This document shows positions 26,496 to 39,475 of a DNA stretch of 64,000 nucleotides, in pieces; position 1 is the first letter of the stretch; the number at the start of each line of letters is the position of its first letter. Position numbers and translations under genes: made by a program. The DNA comes from Pagrus major (Eukaryota; Chordata; Actinopteri; Spariformes; Sparidae), in contig NC_133220.1 of assembly GCF_040436345.1 (NCBI RefSeq), forward strand, positions 5,067,936 to 5,131,935, written 5' to 3'. The notes under the pieces are model-generated. The model was not told the origin of the DNA. It saw nothing but the letters and a program-made list of their open reading frames with translations, and searched no databases.

Positions 26496-26773
26496 TAAAA
26501 GGTCCAGTTTGAGGGTCTGTTGGCAGAAATGTAATAAAATAGTCATAATTATATTTTCATGAGTGTGTCTAAGAGTCGTTGTGCTTTCATGACCTTAGAA
26601 TGAGGTTTTTGTAATCTGCAGAGATGCCGCCGTGTTTCTACAGGAGCCCAGATGGGACAAATGAGGCTCTGAAGAGGGTTTAGTGGGTGAGCATGAGGCG
26701 AGGGGTATTCAGTTGTTTGCATCTGCAACCTCAAAGCCACATGCTGCAAAATCCCACACAGTGGATCTTTAAA
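26496..26773. mobile_element. MITE of the AGGTCCAG type (degenerate)
   Basis: Begins TTTAAAAGGTCCAGTTTGAG and ends CACAGTGGATCTTTAAAA, imperfect inverted repeats next to TTAA-like flanks. The interior (TAGAATGAGG, GCCGTGTTTCTACA, GAGGCGAGGGGTATTCAGTT) matches a MITE I recognise as widespread in fish. No ORF. Confidence 0.55.
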
Positions 26774-28714
26774 ATACTGTTTTATAAGTGTAATTATATA
26801 CAGTATCTTTCATTAGACTAAAGTCTTATAATAATCTAATCTAATTGATCTAATGACACTATCCCTGTTACGACAGAGGGTCTCCCCCCCCTGCATTGTT
26901 ATCAGGCACATGCACGTCTTTACGTCAGAGCACTTGGTACTTTAACCTGCTCTGCTGCAGCTGCTGTTTGCTGTACAGTTTGAATCACGCAGTGGACAGT
27001 TCGGACCGACGCGCTGCTACCTGCCGCTGTCGTCACTGCAGCGACACCAACAGTGGACTCCAGTGGACTTTAGGTTTTGTTTGGTTAAAGTCTTTGTCCT
27101 GCTGTGTGTCAGAGACAGTTGATGAGACCTACACAACAGTCTCGAGCTGAAACAATGGTATTGATCAAAATGGGCAGCAGACTACAAGCCCCTCAATGGG
27201 TTCACTCATTGATCATGATGCTCATTATTGGAAAGCCTTGAAAGAGTCCAAGGAGCTGTTGAACAATGACTTTAACATCTCAAGACACAAAACAGTCAAA
27301 ACAAGAAAACACGTATGCTTGAGATGTTGTACAGCGGTACAGTGAGCACTTCAGTGGCTGAACATGTGCAGTCGGTCTCGATCTGAGTGAGTCTGGACGT
27401 AGATTTAACAGAAACTGCAGCTAAATTAAATAAACATTTCATTTCTCCTGCTGCAGTTCATAACTTCACCTCTCAGGACTGTGTGTGTTGGATTACTTCG
27501 AGGCATTTTATGAACTTACAGCCGACTGTGTCTCAAGTTAACTGCCTGTCTGTACGTCACACACCCACCCTGTGTTATCTGGACCTTTTTTCTTTTACAG
27601 ATACAACTGGTCAAACTCTTTTCTTCCTCCGACCATAAACCAGTCGTATACAGTAAGATTATCTCCAGATACGACATAGATTGTGTACTGTATATACTCA
27701 GTGAATGAGTCGAAGTATCTGAGCCTTCAACTGAAAGGACTTTTTCACAACAACATTAAAGGGGAAATCCATTTTTTAGACAAAGTTACGTCCATTGTTG
27801 GGATTTTGTCCACTGGAGCTTTGAGCCGCTCCGAGTCAAACCTGCTGTATTTCATTGTTCCATCGTTGTCTGATTTCAGCTGTTTCACGAGTCGTGTTAA
27901 GTTACTGCTGGCGAAAACCCAACATTAACTGACCGTGTTGCTTCATAATAAAAGCTCTTAAATAACCAAATAACAGAGGAGCTCTATTATGAAGAATTTC
28001 TAGGAAACTAAACGTGTTTGCCACCAAATGAATGGAGCTTTGTCTGCAGCTTTCTTCAATATCGCTGCAGGGGAGGATGAGTGTTTACAGCAGATCGTCT
28101 GACCACTTTAGATGCCAAGCAAGTCGTCAGTAAAAGACACATCTTCAAGCAGGTAGAACTGTTTTAATGGAAATGCAAAATCCCTGCAGCGTTGGGCTGA
28201 TTTATCAATTTCCAGCCAGAGCTACAAAACTGCGAAGACTAAAAAATATATTGCCGTTGTTCTTACAGTCTCCAAATCACTTCTTACTTCTCTTGGCAGC
28301 AGGCGAAGCATCGAGTACCGTGAATTATGATACAAACAATGTTGAATGAAGTTCATGGCCCACAAGCTGCAAAACAACACCGACCAGGAAGGACTGCAGA
28401 TATCATATCTCCCTGTGAACAGTTTACCACAAAGCACTGGCTGATGTTTGACACTGTAATGTACTGTAAAGTTTCCAATTTATAAGCTCTTGTTACACAA
28501 ACACACACAATGTCCCACAACACAACCAGGTCACAACACAATCACGTGTTTTTCTGGTTAAAGAAAGAGGATTTGGTTTTGTTGCAGTGATCTTCTGATT
28601 ATATGAAGATGTGACGATTTATCCAAAAGACTAAATAACCACTGAATACAGTACATGAAGCAAGACCTTTAACGATCACTGAGGAGCATCAAGTGGAAGT
28701 GTGATCGGCAGATG

Positions 28715-28740
28715 ACACACACACACACACACACACACAC
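28715..28740. repeat. (CA)n microsatellite
   Basis: About 13 CA units. Confidence 0.9.
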
Positions 28741-28845
28741 AGCTCACAAAATAACATTATCAGTTACCATTGATGAAAGTAGTTCAGTCAGCGTTTCTCT
28801 ATCAGTGTTTTTGTCCCAGAAAGCTCGTAAACGGACCACCGCCCT

Positions 28846-28846
<1 letters not shown>

Positions 28847-28899
<53 letters not shown>
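28847..28899. repeat. (CA)n microsatellite
   Basis: About 26 CA units, 100 bases after the previous tract. Confidence 0.95.
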
Positions 28900-28901
<2 letters not shown>

Positions 28902-28969
28902 AGCTGCAGTGTTTTTACAGTTAATGAGATAACTTATTTTTAATCTGTAACTTTTGATGTGCTTGCTTT

Positions 28970-29345
28970 TAGGGGTGTCGCAACTTGGTTGAAAACTCAA
29001 AAATTTCATCATGATCAATATTATATCGATTCTCAAGTCTGCCGCGACACAATTTCCATTTGATTCGATACAGGGGCCCGCGATCGATACGAGATGACAT
29101 CATATGTCCATTTAACACAATCAGTTACATTTATATCAGCTCACAAACACAAACAGCAGCCAAAATATGATTTGAGAATTTTATTACTGAACTCCTCAGT
29201 GGAAATATTATTTTATTATTTTTTATTAACGATGACGGCGATATGAATCGATGTTTTCACTTTGCATCGATGCTATTGGATCGTTGATCACTGTGATCAA
29301 CGTGATCAACGATGTATCGATGTATCGTTACACCAACATCATGAT
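28970..29345. repeat. CGAT-rich degenerate element with short palindrome
   Basis: Many CGAT/ATCGAT words and a perfect 10-base-arm palindrome (CGTTGATCAC-T-GTGATCAACG, 29282-29302). Such CGAT-rich ends are common in fish hAT-type MITEs. Borders and class are uncertain. Confidence 0.35.
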
Positions 29346-29734
29346 ATTCACAATAACGGTGATATTAAAAAATGAAATGTTGGTATTGTGTTTATAATAC
29401 ACACATTATAATAATATTGTCTGTTCGGCCTTGTATCTTTTGTCTGCGATATTATCTGGTTGCCTTTTCAGTAGAGACTGACAGACTCTCTCTTCACCTC
29501 CCTACACTCGTATTATGAGAGTAATTTATATACCTATTGCAATAATATTATTATCCTGAATCTGTTTGAGCACAATAATCATGTAGTGAAAGTCTGATAT
29601 CGTAACAGCTTTTTATATTGTTGTTCAAATGCAAATTCATATTTATTTGCAAAAGTTTGCTTTGTTTTTTATTTGTCTTTCAATGCTATTTTAACATTTT
29701 TCTTAATGTCTCATTTTCAACATGTTTCTATGAC

Positions 29735-29800
29735 CCTGTAAAGCCCTTAAAATTAGGGTTCTGTCTGAAAGGTGCTATATTAATAAACTTACCTTGCCAG
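29735..29800 (+). repeat. LINE-like 3' tail
   Basis: CCCTGTAAAGCCCTTAAAAT followed by GAAAGGTGCTATATTAATAA, the typical end of fish L2-type retroelements. The upstream body is not recognisable. Confidence 0.4.
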
Positions 29801-32237
29801 TGAGAAATTGTCTTATGGTGCCGTAACACTCGCTGCTGGATGTTTCCCCCAAACAAAAACTCAAAATTCAAAAAGTGTTGTTTGTCTTCATGTTCTCTAT
29901 AACTTCTAATAAGTTGAGGGAGCTGGTGGTTATTTTGAAAACGCTGCATTGCTTTTAGAGTTAGTTGTAGATTGTGCAGTTTGTGCAACCTGCATTCATA
30001 ATTCAGGTTTAGAAATGTTTGACCTGCTTACTCTTCGACCCGAGAACGAACAAACCAGAGAGGAATAAGAAACTCTCGGTAAGATCTGCAGGACTTGTTC
30101 TGTGTAACGGCTCATCCGTACATCTTGCTTCATGAATAGATCAAACTCTGTCTCTGCGTTTTAAAGCATTTCCTTTGAGGCTCTTTTACTGATTACCTAA
30201 TCTGTGTTTTCACTGTTTTCAGATAGCGTACTGTAACTTTCCTGCTGTTACATCACAAAATAACAGATAGTAAAAAGGTACAGAGAGGCAGCGATGCGTT
30301 CACATCTCTGTGTAGTAAACACTGTTTTAATCCTGACACACGAGGCCGTTTGATACAGTTCCTCGAAGTCCTGCCTGCTGCTCTCATGTCACATCTGCAA
30401 CCAGCCTTTCCTTCACTGCTTCAGCGCTTTAAGATTTTAATTCTGACGGTGTAAATGTTGTAAAAGCAAAACGCAGCCAGGTTAAAGATCCTGAGGCGTC
30501 TGTGCTTTATGACTGCTGACAGGGTACAGCACACTTGACAATAGTTCATAAAACACGGTGTTATGTAAGTGCAATTATCAGGTTTCTTTCCTGTCTGTTC
30601 CTCTTCTTGTGCATTATTAAAGTCAGACCTATAAAGTTACAACTGGCTGTTTCACCAGAACTGAGGTCAAGTTCAGGCCCGGCCTCACCCGCCTGCTCAG
30701 CGTTTTTTTCCCGTATTTATCTGCACTAAAACTGGCAACGGACAAGTCTTTTGCTTTAACGTATGTGTCGATTGCACAATACAGTATAATGGATATTGAA
30801 TAGTGACACCAACAGCATGATTAGTTCTCTGTAAACTTTGCTTTCCACTGTGCAAAACATCCAGGAAAATGAAGGCAGACAGGGTGGCAGCCTGGCACCA
30901 TTTCAATCTACTTTTATGTCTCCATCATAGACTAAATAAATGAATAAACTCATATTTCGTCCTGTTTCGTCGGTCGTTGCTGCTCTGAGGAAAAACTAAA
31001 CAATCCGGCTGTCTTTGCAACAATATTACAACCTGGAATCAGAGGAAAAGTTTGCGCTTAAATAGAACAAAATAGACTTACGACTATCGCAGCGATTAAG
31101 TGCAACTGCGGCTGCTGCTACCCTCCTGTTAATGGCACTTTTGGGGTCCTATACTATTACATAATACTGTTACCAGTACAGGAAGTAAAATGATGACTAC
31201 ACTTTTCATAGTGTCATAACGTACAACTACCGTGCACTCGGCTCACATGCACACGAATGTAAGGTAGATCCATGATTCTGCAAATGCATTTTGAAACAAT
31301 AATAATCAAAAATAAAAAGGGGCACTATGTAGTTTTTGGAGAAGAAATTCAAACTAAAAATGTTAATATTTACAATTTCAATGAAGTAACAATATAAAAC
31401 TGAATAAACAAGCTGTTCCCAGAACACTAACCGTATGAAATTGTGTTGTCCTTTAAGCTTCAGTTTGTTAATTAGTTTGTTTAGGCATGAACACAAATCA
31501 GTTTAATGAAGATCTTTCTCTTTCTTCCCCAAAACTACAGCTGCTATTATCTACTACAACTAAAACTATTAACCCTTCTCACTTCAACTCAACTGCAAAC
31601 TCACAATTTTTTCCATCTAAAGTCTGAATACATCTTTAGTCTTTGTTCAGAGACTCATATCAACTGCTGCACACACACAGACACACACACACGTCTGGCT
31701 GACATCTGACCACACGGGAACGAGCCCCCGTCCATCAGCCAATAAAGAAAGGAGGCCAGCCAAGGTGCTGCCCGCGTCACTCTCCGGCCCGACGGTGTCG
31801 ACCTCTGAACTTGCATCATTTAGTCACGTGGGTCAAAGTTCAACAGCAGAGATGACGACTTTTGGTGGCACTTAATTTTAGCCGATTCAGAGAAAAAGTG
31901 TGGAATGCACCTTTTCTTTTACAAACCAAGAAAGATCTGAACACATCACATCTATTTTCTGCTGTGCTATTTAATTTTTGTTGCAATTTTTGCATTTTTA
32001 TTGCATTTAGTACTTGTTTGCATGATTTGTGTGAGAGGAAAAATCTCAAATGTGTTCACTTCAGACTGGCCTCAGATCAAACTGTACACTGTCACCCTGG
32101 TGTTTGTCGGTCAGGAGTGACTGTGTGTGTTACACTGAGTGCCAGCGGCGGTGAGGACAGAGCTGTCTGTCTCTCTTCAGGCTCTGAGCCAACTGCCAGC
32201 TATCAGTGTTCAGCCGGGGGGGGGCAGAGCGAACCAG

Positions 32238-32283
32238 TTACGTGAAGACGATGTTACGTCCCGTTTGCAGATTAATGATTCAC
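32238..32283 (+). promoter_or_regulatory. pck1: CRE-like pair and HNF1-like site in pck1 promoter
   Basis: TTACGTGA (32238-32245) and TTACGTCC (32254-32261) are two CRE-like elements on one DNA face, and GATTAATGATTCAC (about 32270-32283) resembles an HNF1 site. They lie about 115-160 bases before the TATA box. Mammalian PCK1 is known to be driven by a CRE and HNF1 in its proximal promoter, so cAMP and liver/kidney control is likely here too; site use is inferred. Confidence 0.5.
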
Positions 32284-32395
32284 CGGCCGGCCTGTAACAC
32301 CGTGTTTTTCAGATATGCAGGTTCATGCAACACCCTCCCCACCCCCTTCTCCTCCTCCCTGCCTCCCCTCCCGCCTCTTGTGGGACACCCCAGAG

Positions 32396-32404
32396 TATAA
32401 AAAG
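32396..32404 (+). promoter_or_regulatory. pck1: pck1 TATA box
   Basis: TATAAAAAG preceded by a C-rich tract. Transcription should start about 25-35 bases downstream (around 32425-32435), giving a 5' UTR exon ending at 32531 (donor GGTAACC). Confidence 0.75.
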
Positions 32405-32988
32405 GACAATCCTCCTCCACAGAGATACAACTGACCAAGAAGGAGAAACAAGTCCTCGACTCTCCGAGAAAACATCAACTTGATGAGGCCGAGCTGAAGG
32501 CTTCACTGCTCCAAACAGAAAACAACTGAAGGTAACCTGACGCTCTCTCTTTTTTTCAGTGTGTGTAATGTGAGCAGGGAAACTGAAGTTGTCTGCAGAG
32601 TGAGATGGGATGCTGTTGCATCGCCCAGAGTCTGTCTGAACTGGAGTTTGCAGCATGTACTTGAATTTTGGTGCAGTATTTCTTACGCAAAATAGTTTAA
32701 ATTAGAGGAAATCTAGCTGCTGGTAAAGGGATCGGAGGCCAGAAAGATGGAAAATGAAGTTAAATGACAGAGACCTTTCAAGTTTGAACACTTTATTTTG
32801 CTTTTTTGGAAAAGATTCATGTGCTAAACTGATTCTCTCTGCTTTTTATCCTCCTCTTCTTTTTACTCTTTCTTTGGCTCTCCTCTCATATCCTCCTTAC
32901 CCCTACTTCCTCTTTCATTTCCTCCGTCCACTCCTAGACTTCCTCTCGTCTTTCCTTTCGACTCTCTCCATCTCCAGACTCCTACGCC

Positions 32989-35900
32989 ATGCCTCCTCAG
33001 CTTCAGTCCCAGAACCAGAGCGGTCCCAGGGTCCTGCAGGGCGATCTCAGCGCCCTCAGTCCGGCCGTGAAAGAGTTCCTGGACGCAAACGTGACTCTGT
33101 GTCAGCCGGACTCCATCCACATCTGCGACGGCTCGGACGAAGAGAATCGCACCATCCTCGCCCAGCTGGAGGAGCAGGGGTTGATCAAGAAGCTCAGCAA
33201 ATATGAGAACTGGTAGGTGATTTTGAAATGTTGAATTTCATCTTGTTTGGTCATATAACAGTAATCATTTTTGACTGTCAGCAGTCATAACAGTGGTTGT
33301 TTTGTTACTGGATGTAATTGGTAGATTGCCCAGTCATGTTGTTGTTAAAGACAATGTGCACTTGTCGGCCGTCAGCCGCTGTTGTAAGAAACAACACGAG
33401 TTGAAAAGGTCTACATTCTTAGAAACCTGCAGGTCCGGCTCGTTCAGTCAGAGCACACCTGATCACCTGCAGCTGTCAAACACATGTATGCTTAAACAGC
33501 TTCAGGCGTGATTAGCAAAGATGTTTTTTCTCATCCTGCAGCAAAAAGTGCACTAGCGTCTTAGGCATGAACTTTTCTTCTTCCAAAAACAAAGGTTAAA
33601 GTACTTAATGTTTTCTTCATCTCTCCTCCTTCCCTTCCATCCTTCTTCTTCCTCCTCCTCCTGCAGCTGGTTGGCCAGGACCGACCCGAGGGACGTGGCT
33701 CGCGTGGAGAGTAAGACTGTGATCGTGACCCCGGACCAGAGGGACACGGTGCCCACACCTCTGGGTGGTGGAGTCAGCCAGCTGGGACGCTGGATGTCCC
33801 AGGAAGAGTTCGACAAAGCGATGACGCAGAGGTTCCCCGGCTGCATGAAAGGTGCGACAGAGAAAGAATATCCTGAACGTTATTTCTGCCTCGAAAAGCT
33901 TATCAGACAGCTGTAGTCTTTTCATCAGCTGTAGTAAAGTACACAACGTCAGTAAAACCTCATTAAAATGTCGACATCTCTGTCTCTCAGGTCGTACCAT
34001 GTACGTGATTCCCTACAGCATGGGTCCAGTCGGTTCCCCCCTCTCTAAAATCGGAGTGGAGCTGACCGACTCGCCCTACGTGGTGGCCAGTATGAGGGTG
34101 ATGACCCGTATGGGGAAGGCAGTGCTGTCCGCTCTCGGGACCGGAGACTTCGTCCGTTGTCTGCACTCCGTCGGCTGTCCTCTGCCGCTCAAAAGTACGT
34201 CAACAGCATCATCTTGTTTCTTATACAGCTGGTAAAAAGTACTTCTGTTGTATTTCTAGTATCACAACCACTCAACTGATTAAAATGTACTGATTTCTCT
34301 TTCAGAGCCCTTGGTAAACAACTGGCCCTGTAATCCTGAGCAGACATTGATCGCCCACATCCCCGACCGCAGGCAGATCGTCTCGTTCGGCAGTGGTTAC
34401 GGAGGAAACTCCCTGCTGGGGAAGAAGTGCTTTGCTCTGCGCATTGCCTCACGTATCGCCAAAGAGGAGGGCTGGCTGGCAGAGCACATGCTGGTGAGGA
34501 ACAAAAAAGAAAAAAAATGTATGAATTGATAGATCCAGCCCCCACTGTCCTTTCTTACCAAACCAAATGTTTGTCCTGCTCAGATCCTGGGTGTCACCAA
34601 CCCTGCTGGAGAGAAGAAGTACATGGCAGCAGCCTTCCCCAGCGCCTGCGGGAAGACGAACCTGGCCATGCTCTGCCCGACGCTGCCGGGCTGGAAGGTC
34701 GAGTGTGTTGGAGACGACATCGCCTGGATGAAGTTTGATGACCAAGGTGAGGGACTAAAGACTCTGTGAAGTTAAATTTGCCATCAGGGACATTAAGATC
34801 ATACTGATAATAACACAAATTAACACCTTTTCCTTTTTGTTCTCTATCAATAGGAAACCTCCGTGCCATCAACCCTGAGAACGGCTTTTTTGGTGTTGCA
34901 CCCGGCACCTCGGCCAAAACCAACCCCAACGCCATGAAGACCATCATCAAAAACACTGTTTTCACCAACGTTGCAGAGACCAGCGATGGCGGTGTGTACT
35001 GGGAGGGAATGGACCAGTCGCTGCCCGAGGGAGTCACCATCACCTCCTGGAAGAACAAGCCCTGGAGCAAAGAAGATGGTGAGAGTTTAGTTTTTCTTAT
35101 TTACAGATGAGCCACTTTTTTAGAAGTTCGGTCTTGTCAACCAAAGGTCTTTGTTGTAGTCGATGGATCTTGTGAAGTGAAGCTTACTTTCCTGTCTTTC
35201 TCGCTCCCAAGGTGAACCCTGCGCTCATCCCAACTCTCGCTTCTGCACCCCGGCCGGTCAGTGTCCCATCATCGACCCACTGTGGGAATCCCCAGAGGGA
35301 GTCCCCATTGAGGCCATCATCTTCGGAGGCCGTAGACCAGAAGGTGAGCAGGAACTATCGGAAAAACCTGGAGACAACACCGGTAGAATAAGAGAAGATG
35401 GATAGAGACAGTATCAGATAACACTAATCCAACTTGTGCTTCCTTCAGGTGTCCCTCTGGTGTACGAGGCTTTCAGCTGGCAGCACGGAGTGTTTGTCGG
35501 AGCGGCCATGAGGTCAGAGGCCACCGCTGCAGCTGAACACAAAGGTCCGTATCCAATCTTTCCTCTTATATTGTAGAGCCTCGTCAGGAGTGTTGATTTT
35601 GTTTAATGACTCAGACAGTAGCACGTGATCTTTGAAGTAAAGGCTGCTTGATTGGACATTGAGTAGACGTCACCCACAAACACTGGATTTGTGAGATTTT
35701 TATACGATATTTACCAATTTTCTCTCTCCTCTTCTTTTCTGCAGGCAAGATGATCATGCACGACCCCTTCGCCATGCGTCCCTTCTTCGGCTACAACTTT
35801 GGACAGTACCTGTCTCACTGGCTGAGCATGGCCGACCGCCCCGGCGCCAAACTCCCCAAGATCTTCCACGTCAACTGGTTCCGCAAGAGCCCCACCGCCG

Positions 35901-36202
35901 GATTCCTCTGGCCCGGTTTCGGCGACAACATCCGCGTGCTGGACTGGATGTTCAGGCGGTTGAACGGCGAGGCCGGCGCCATGCCCTCCGTTGTCGGCTA
36001 CCTGCCCTGCGGAGACTCCCTGAACCTCCAGGGCCTGAAGGAAGACGTGGACCTCGATGAGCTGTTCTCCCTGGATCAGGAGTTCTGGCAAAAGGAGGTG
36101 GAGGACGTGAGGAAGTACTTCAGCGAACAGGTGAACGACGACCTGCCCAACGAGGTGGCCCGGCAGCTGGAGCTCCTGCAGCAGAGAGTGAAGCAGATGT
36201 AG
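32989..36202 (+). CDS. pck1: Phosphoenolpyruvate carboxykinase, cytosolic (GTP)
   Basis: Converts oxaloacetate and GTP to phosphoenolpyruvate, GDP and CO2, the committed step of gluconeogenesis. Nine coding exons: 32989-33212, 33667-33851, 33991-34194, 34306-34493, 34584-34746, 34854-35078, 35212-35343, 35449-35544, 35745-36202. All have GT/AG borders and join in frame to 624 aa (human PCK1 622). Motifs: substrate-site region [28 protein letters not shown]; kinase P-loop FPSACGKT at about residues 285-292 with the active-site Cys near 289; metal-site GDDIAW near 310; [13 protein letters not shown]; lid loop [11 protein letters not shown] across the exon 9/10 border; FHVNWFRK and FLWPGFGDN near the C-terminus. 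The protein begins [20 protein letters not shown] with no mitochondrial presequence, so it is the cytosolic form rather than pck2. No break or odd residue was noticed. Confidence 0.98.
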
Positions 36203-36741
36203 AGATGATTAGCATGTTAGCATGTTAGCAATTCTGAAGGAAAATGATGATTCTAGAAAATGTTGTTTGCAATTTTAGTCCTGAATTTCAGTAATTCTGT
36301 AACCAGATGTTGGAAATTCGAGGTGAGAGTAATTCATGAATATCTCGTCGTAGTATCTCATACGACTCTACATTTTTGCCTCTACTTGTTCTTTTCATCA
36401 GATTATTATTCTGTAAAATGCATCTGGGGATGTCGAGAATAATTACATGAACATTCCTGTCGCAGCAGATCTACGTTTTAAACTATTTCGGCCTATTTGT
36501 CCGAATTCTACTATTTAATAGTAACTTATTGTTATGGACGCACATCATATCGTCACTGCCATGTAGCTCTATATGGCTCAGAATGAGTAAACGAGTCCAG
36601 GTTAGCTCAGCTCCAGTGTTGTTTGGGGTAAATGTATGTTTTCTGTTATTTTTTGTGCCTTAATTTATTTTTGTACACTGTCTCTTTGTAACTCTTGTTC
36701 TGTTTTGTTATAATCCTGAGCCCCCAAAGAGGGGAGACAAC

Positions 36742-36747
36742 AATAAA
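36742..36747 (+). terminator. pck1 polyadenylation signal
   Basis: AATAAA about 540 bases after the stop codon, following GGGGAGACAAC. The next sequence is AT-rich and has no exon signature. Confidence 0.7.
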
Positions 36748-37885
36748 GCTATTTAAAAGATAATAGTGACTGTATCTCATTTTTCAGTTTTCATCTGGGT
36801 TTGTTATCGTTTTTATTAAAAGTATTTCTGATATCTAAGGGCAGCAAAACAAAGACAACATTGAAATGTAAAAGAGTAGATGCAACTCATCCCCTTCAGT
36901 TATCACCTTTGTAAAACAAACAGTACTGATGATAAAAGTTAGGAACAAACTACTCTCCGTCCCGTCAAATACGCTGACAGTATCAGGACTAGAAGACAAA
37001 CTAATAAAGTGTCTTTTGTTCTCAAATGACCACATGAGTCGGAGAAATGTCCGGTGAAGAAAGCAGCCGAGCATCTTCTCTTTGTGATTCAACATCCTGG
37101 AAGTATGAAGCAATATCATGCCCACGTGTTTGCTTTGCTAGCGTCACATTATATAAAAATAGAAAAGAACAGAGTCAGCTACCATCGGAAAGGTCTCTTT
37201 TTGAATGTTGTGTTCAGGTGAGTTAGCCTCACAGAGCAATGAGCTGTAGACTTTCAGACTTTTTAAAAGACTTTTTCTTCCTCCTTTAGTTGGAGTTACA
37301 GCCTCTGTGTTGGGAATGGAGCCATTTAAACTTGTGTAACAGCACGAAACAAGTGTTTTAACCAAAATCGCAATCATACTAGCTGGTATTTTGACCAGCT
37401 AGTGAACATAGTAAAGTATTTAGCTGATAAACAGACAGATATTCTTTCTCAGGAGCTGGTGTGCACTAACGCAGAGCTTAAATTAGCATGACAAACATGA
37501 CATGCTAACTTTGCTCTGTGCTGCTGGACGTGTACGAGCAACTGTTTGCTCGGCTAAATATTAGCATTAGCACACCAGGTCAAATAACCTAAAAGGTACA
37601 TTATGTAAGAGGATGAAGCAAATTATTAGTCTATACCAGATCACTGTTGCCATGTTTAATGTGGCTTTTGAACAACAGCTGAAACATGTTACCTCGCAAC
37701 GCTATCAATAAATGTAAATATAATTATTTTGTAAATTCAACTGGAATTTAAATGTGATTATTAACAAGGTTATTTAAAGTTAATGTCACGTGTCAAAGAT
37801 GTGTCAAAGTATAAAGTTAAAGTTAATTAAGGCCTACGAAATCGACCTAAACTTCGATTTATTCTCAAATTATGACAATGTTTGT

Positions 37886-37888
<3 letters not shown>

Positions 37889-37948
<60 letters not shown>

Positions 37949-37973
37949 GTATACATATATATATATATATATA
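37889..37973. repeat. (TA)n microsatellite
   Basis: About 85 bases of TA with a short CACACG interruption; able to extrude as a cruciform. Confidence 0.95.
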
Positions 37974-39107
37974 AAACATACCTGTAGGTCTACAGGGTCT
38001 TAAATACTTCATACATGCTTCAACAGAAAAAGGTCATACTTCCAATTAGACTGTGAAACTCTACCATTCCTTACATTTCTTACATTTCTTACATTTTCTT
38101 AAAAATGCAAACATTTGAAAGAAGTGGTTACATCTCTGCTCCACTTGGTTGACACCGTGGGCGTACTGGTTTGGACACTTCCCCCACTGGGTCACGAGTT
38201 AAACAATATACCTCGTACAGTTTATCCAAACTCTTCTGTGAAAGTATTTTGCCATTCAAAGTAACTTATATCATAAGTTAAGCTTATTTTTTTGCACATA
38301 TTGTAATTTCATACACACACAAAACACCACATATGTCAAAAAATAAATACATCAGTCACTAAATGTACATTTTATGTCCATTAGCCGGTCTGTGTCTGTC
38401 TGCGACCACATGTTTTTGTTCCATGGGTCACTGCAGCTGTTGTGTAAGACGTGAAGATAATGACAGCGACAGAAGTTAATCATCACTCACCTGTTTTTGA
38501 CACTATCTGTGATCCGACTCCTGTGTGTTCCTATGTCCCACGTTGCTGTTGTAATGTTTTTCGTAAAAAGGCTTTTCAGAACAAGTGCAGACAAAAACAC
38601 AAACAACAGGCTGATCTCAATCAGTGTGACGGACTGTGACGGACGTTGTTGTGCACGACATCCAACACATAACCATGTATGAAGACCGGCATTAGAGGAA
38701 GATTAGAGGTCATTGGAAAGTCTTTGTTTACTCATTTTTAGCCACCAATAAACATATATATATATATTTCCCCCCCAAAGTAGTATGTCAGATTGTGGAG
38801 AGAAACACTACACATTTCATTCAGCATGCACAAAAATGCTTTCAGTCAAGCTGCAACTTAAATAAAATAAATCGCCATCCCATCAAGCTATTTTTGTGTT
38901 TTATTATATATACGAGTCTTGTTCTCATAGATGCATGAAAACAATCTGCTATTGCAGAAATAATATTTCCATCTGTTTCTAGAAATTACAATCTTTGTCT
39001 TAAAATGAGGAGGAATAGAAATAAAATTTGAGTTCCTGTGGAAATGTTGATATTTTTCTTATTTCTTTAGAAATTTGCGGTGTGATGCTGAATGTAACAA
39101 AGCCGAC

Positions 39108-39475
39108 GCTGAACCGCACTGCTGGCTTTAAAAGTTCAGGGAGAGGTTTGAATAAAGTTTCTGTCTTAAAGTAAAAAGAGTTGTATAAAGTGGGTAAAAG
39201 TTGAAAAGAGTATGAATAAGTGTAAATATGGGGAACGGATGAAGAATGCAAAACATAATGTAAGCTGGGAGCTAAACTGCATTGCTGGCTTTAAAAATGT
39301 AATATAAATATCAGAGTTTCTGGCTTAAGGTATATAACGTATATAAAAAAACAAGTATGAAGAGTTGGGAAAGTGTGACAGGGCTGAAGTATGCAAAACG
39401 TAATGTAAACTGGGAGCTAAACTGCATTGCTTCACTAAAGGCTGGGAGCTAAACTGCATAGCTGACTTAACTTCG
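39108..39475 (+). repeat. Degenerate tandem repeat, unit about 150 bp
   Basis: The phrase GGGAGCTAAACTGCATTGCT (or a variant, GCTGAACCGCACTGCTGG) recurs at about 39108, 39264, 39411 and 39441, and the first two long units both end in ATGCAAAACATAATGTAA-like sequence. The last two units are shortened. No ORF. Confidence 0.6.

Larger units (their letters stand above)
24740..32230. other. intergenic region between cimip1 and pck1
   Basis: About 7.5 kb with no recognised gene. Apart from the repeats listed separately (SINE/tRNA relics, a MITE at 26496, CA repeats, a CGAT-rich element at 29000-29340, a LINE tail and a MITE-like piece at 31310-31460) I see nothing with coding or RNA-gene features. 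Confidence 0.6.
32427..36765 (+). other. pck1: pck1 transcription unit (inferred)
   Basis: Non-coding exon 1 runs from about 32427 to 32531. Exon 2 starts at 32978, after CATCTCCAG. The 3' UTR runs to about 36765, after the AATAAA at 36742-36747. Both ends are inferred from the TATA box and the poly(A) signal. Confidence 0.65.

Noticed and set aside
33553-34000. Minus-strand ORFs of 97 and 127 codons
   Set aside because: Antisense to pck1 exon 3 and its flanking introns, with no conserved features.
35711-36091. 126-codon ORF antisense to pck1
   Set aside because: It is a shadow of pck1 exon 10, whose high GC third positions leave the opposite strand open.
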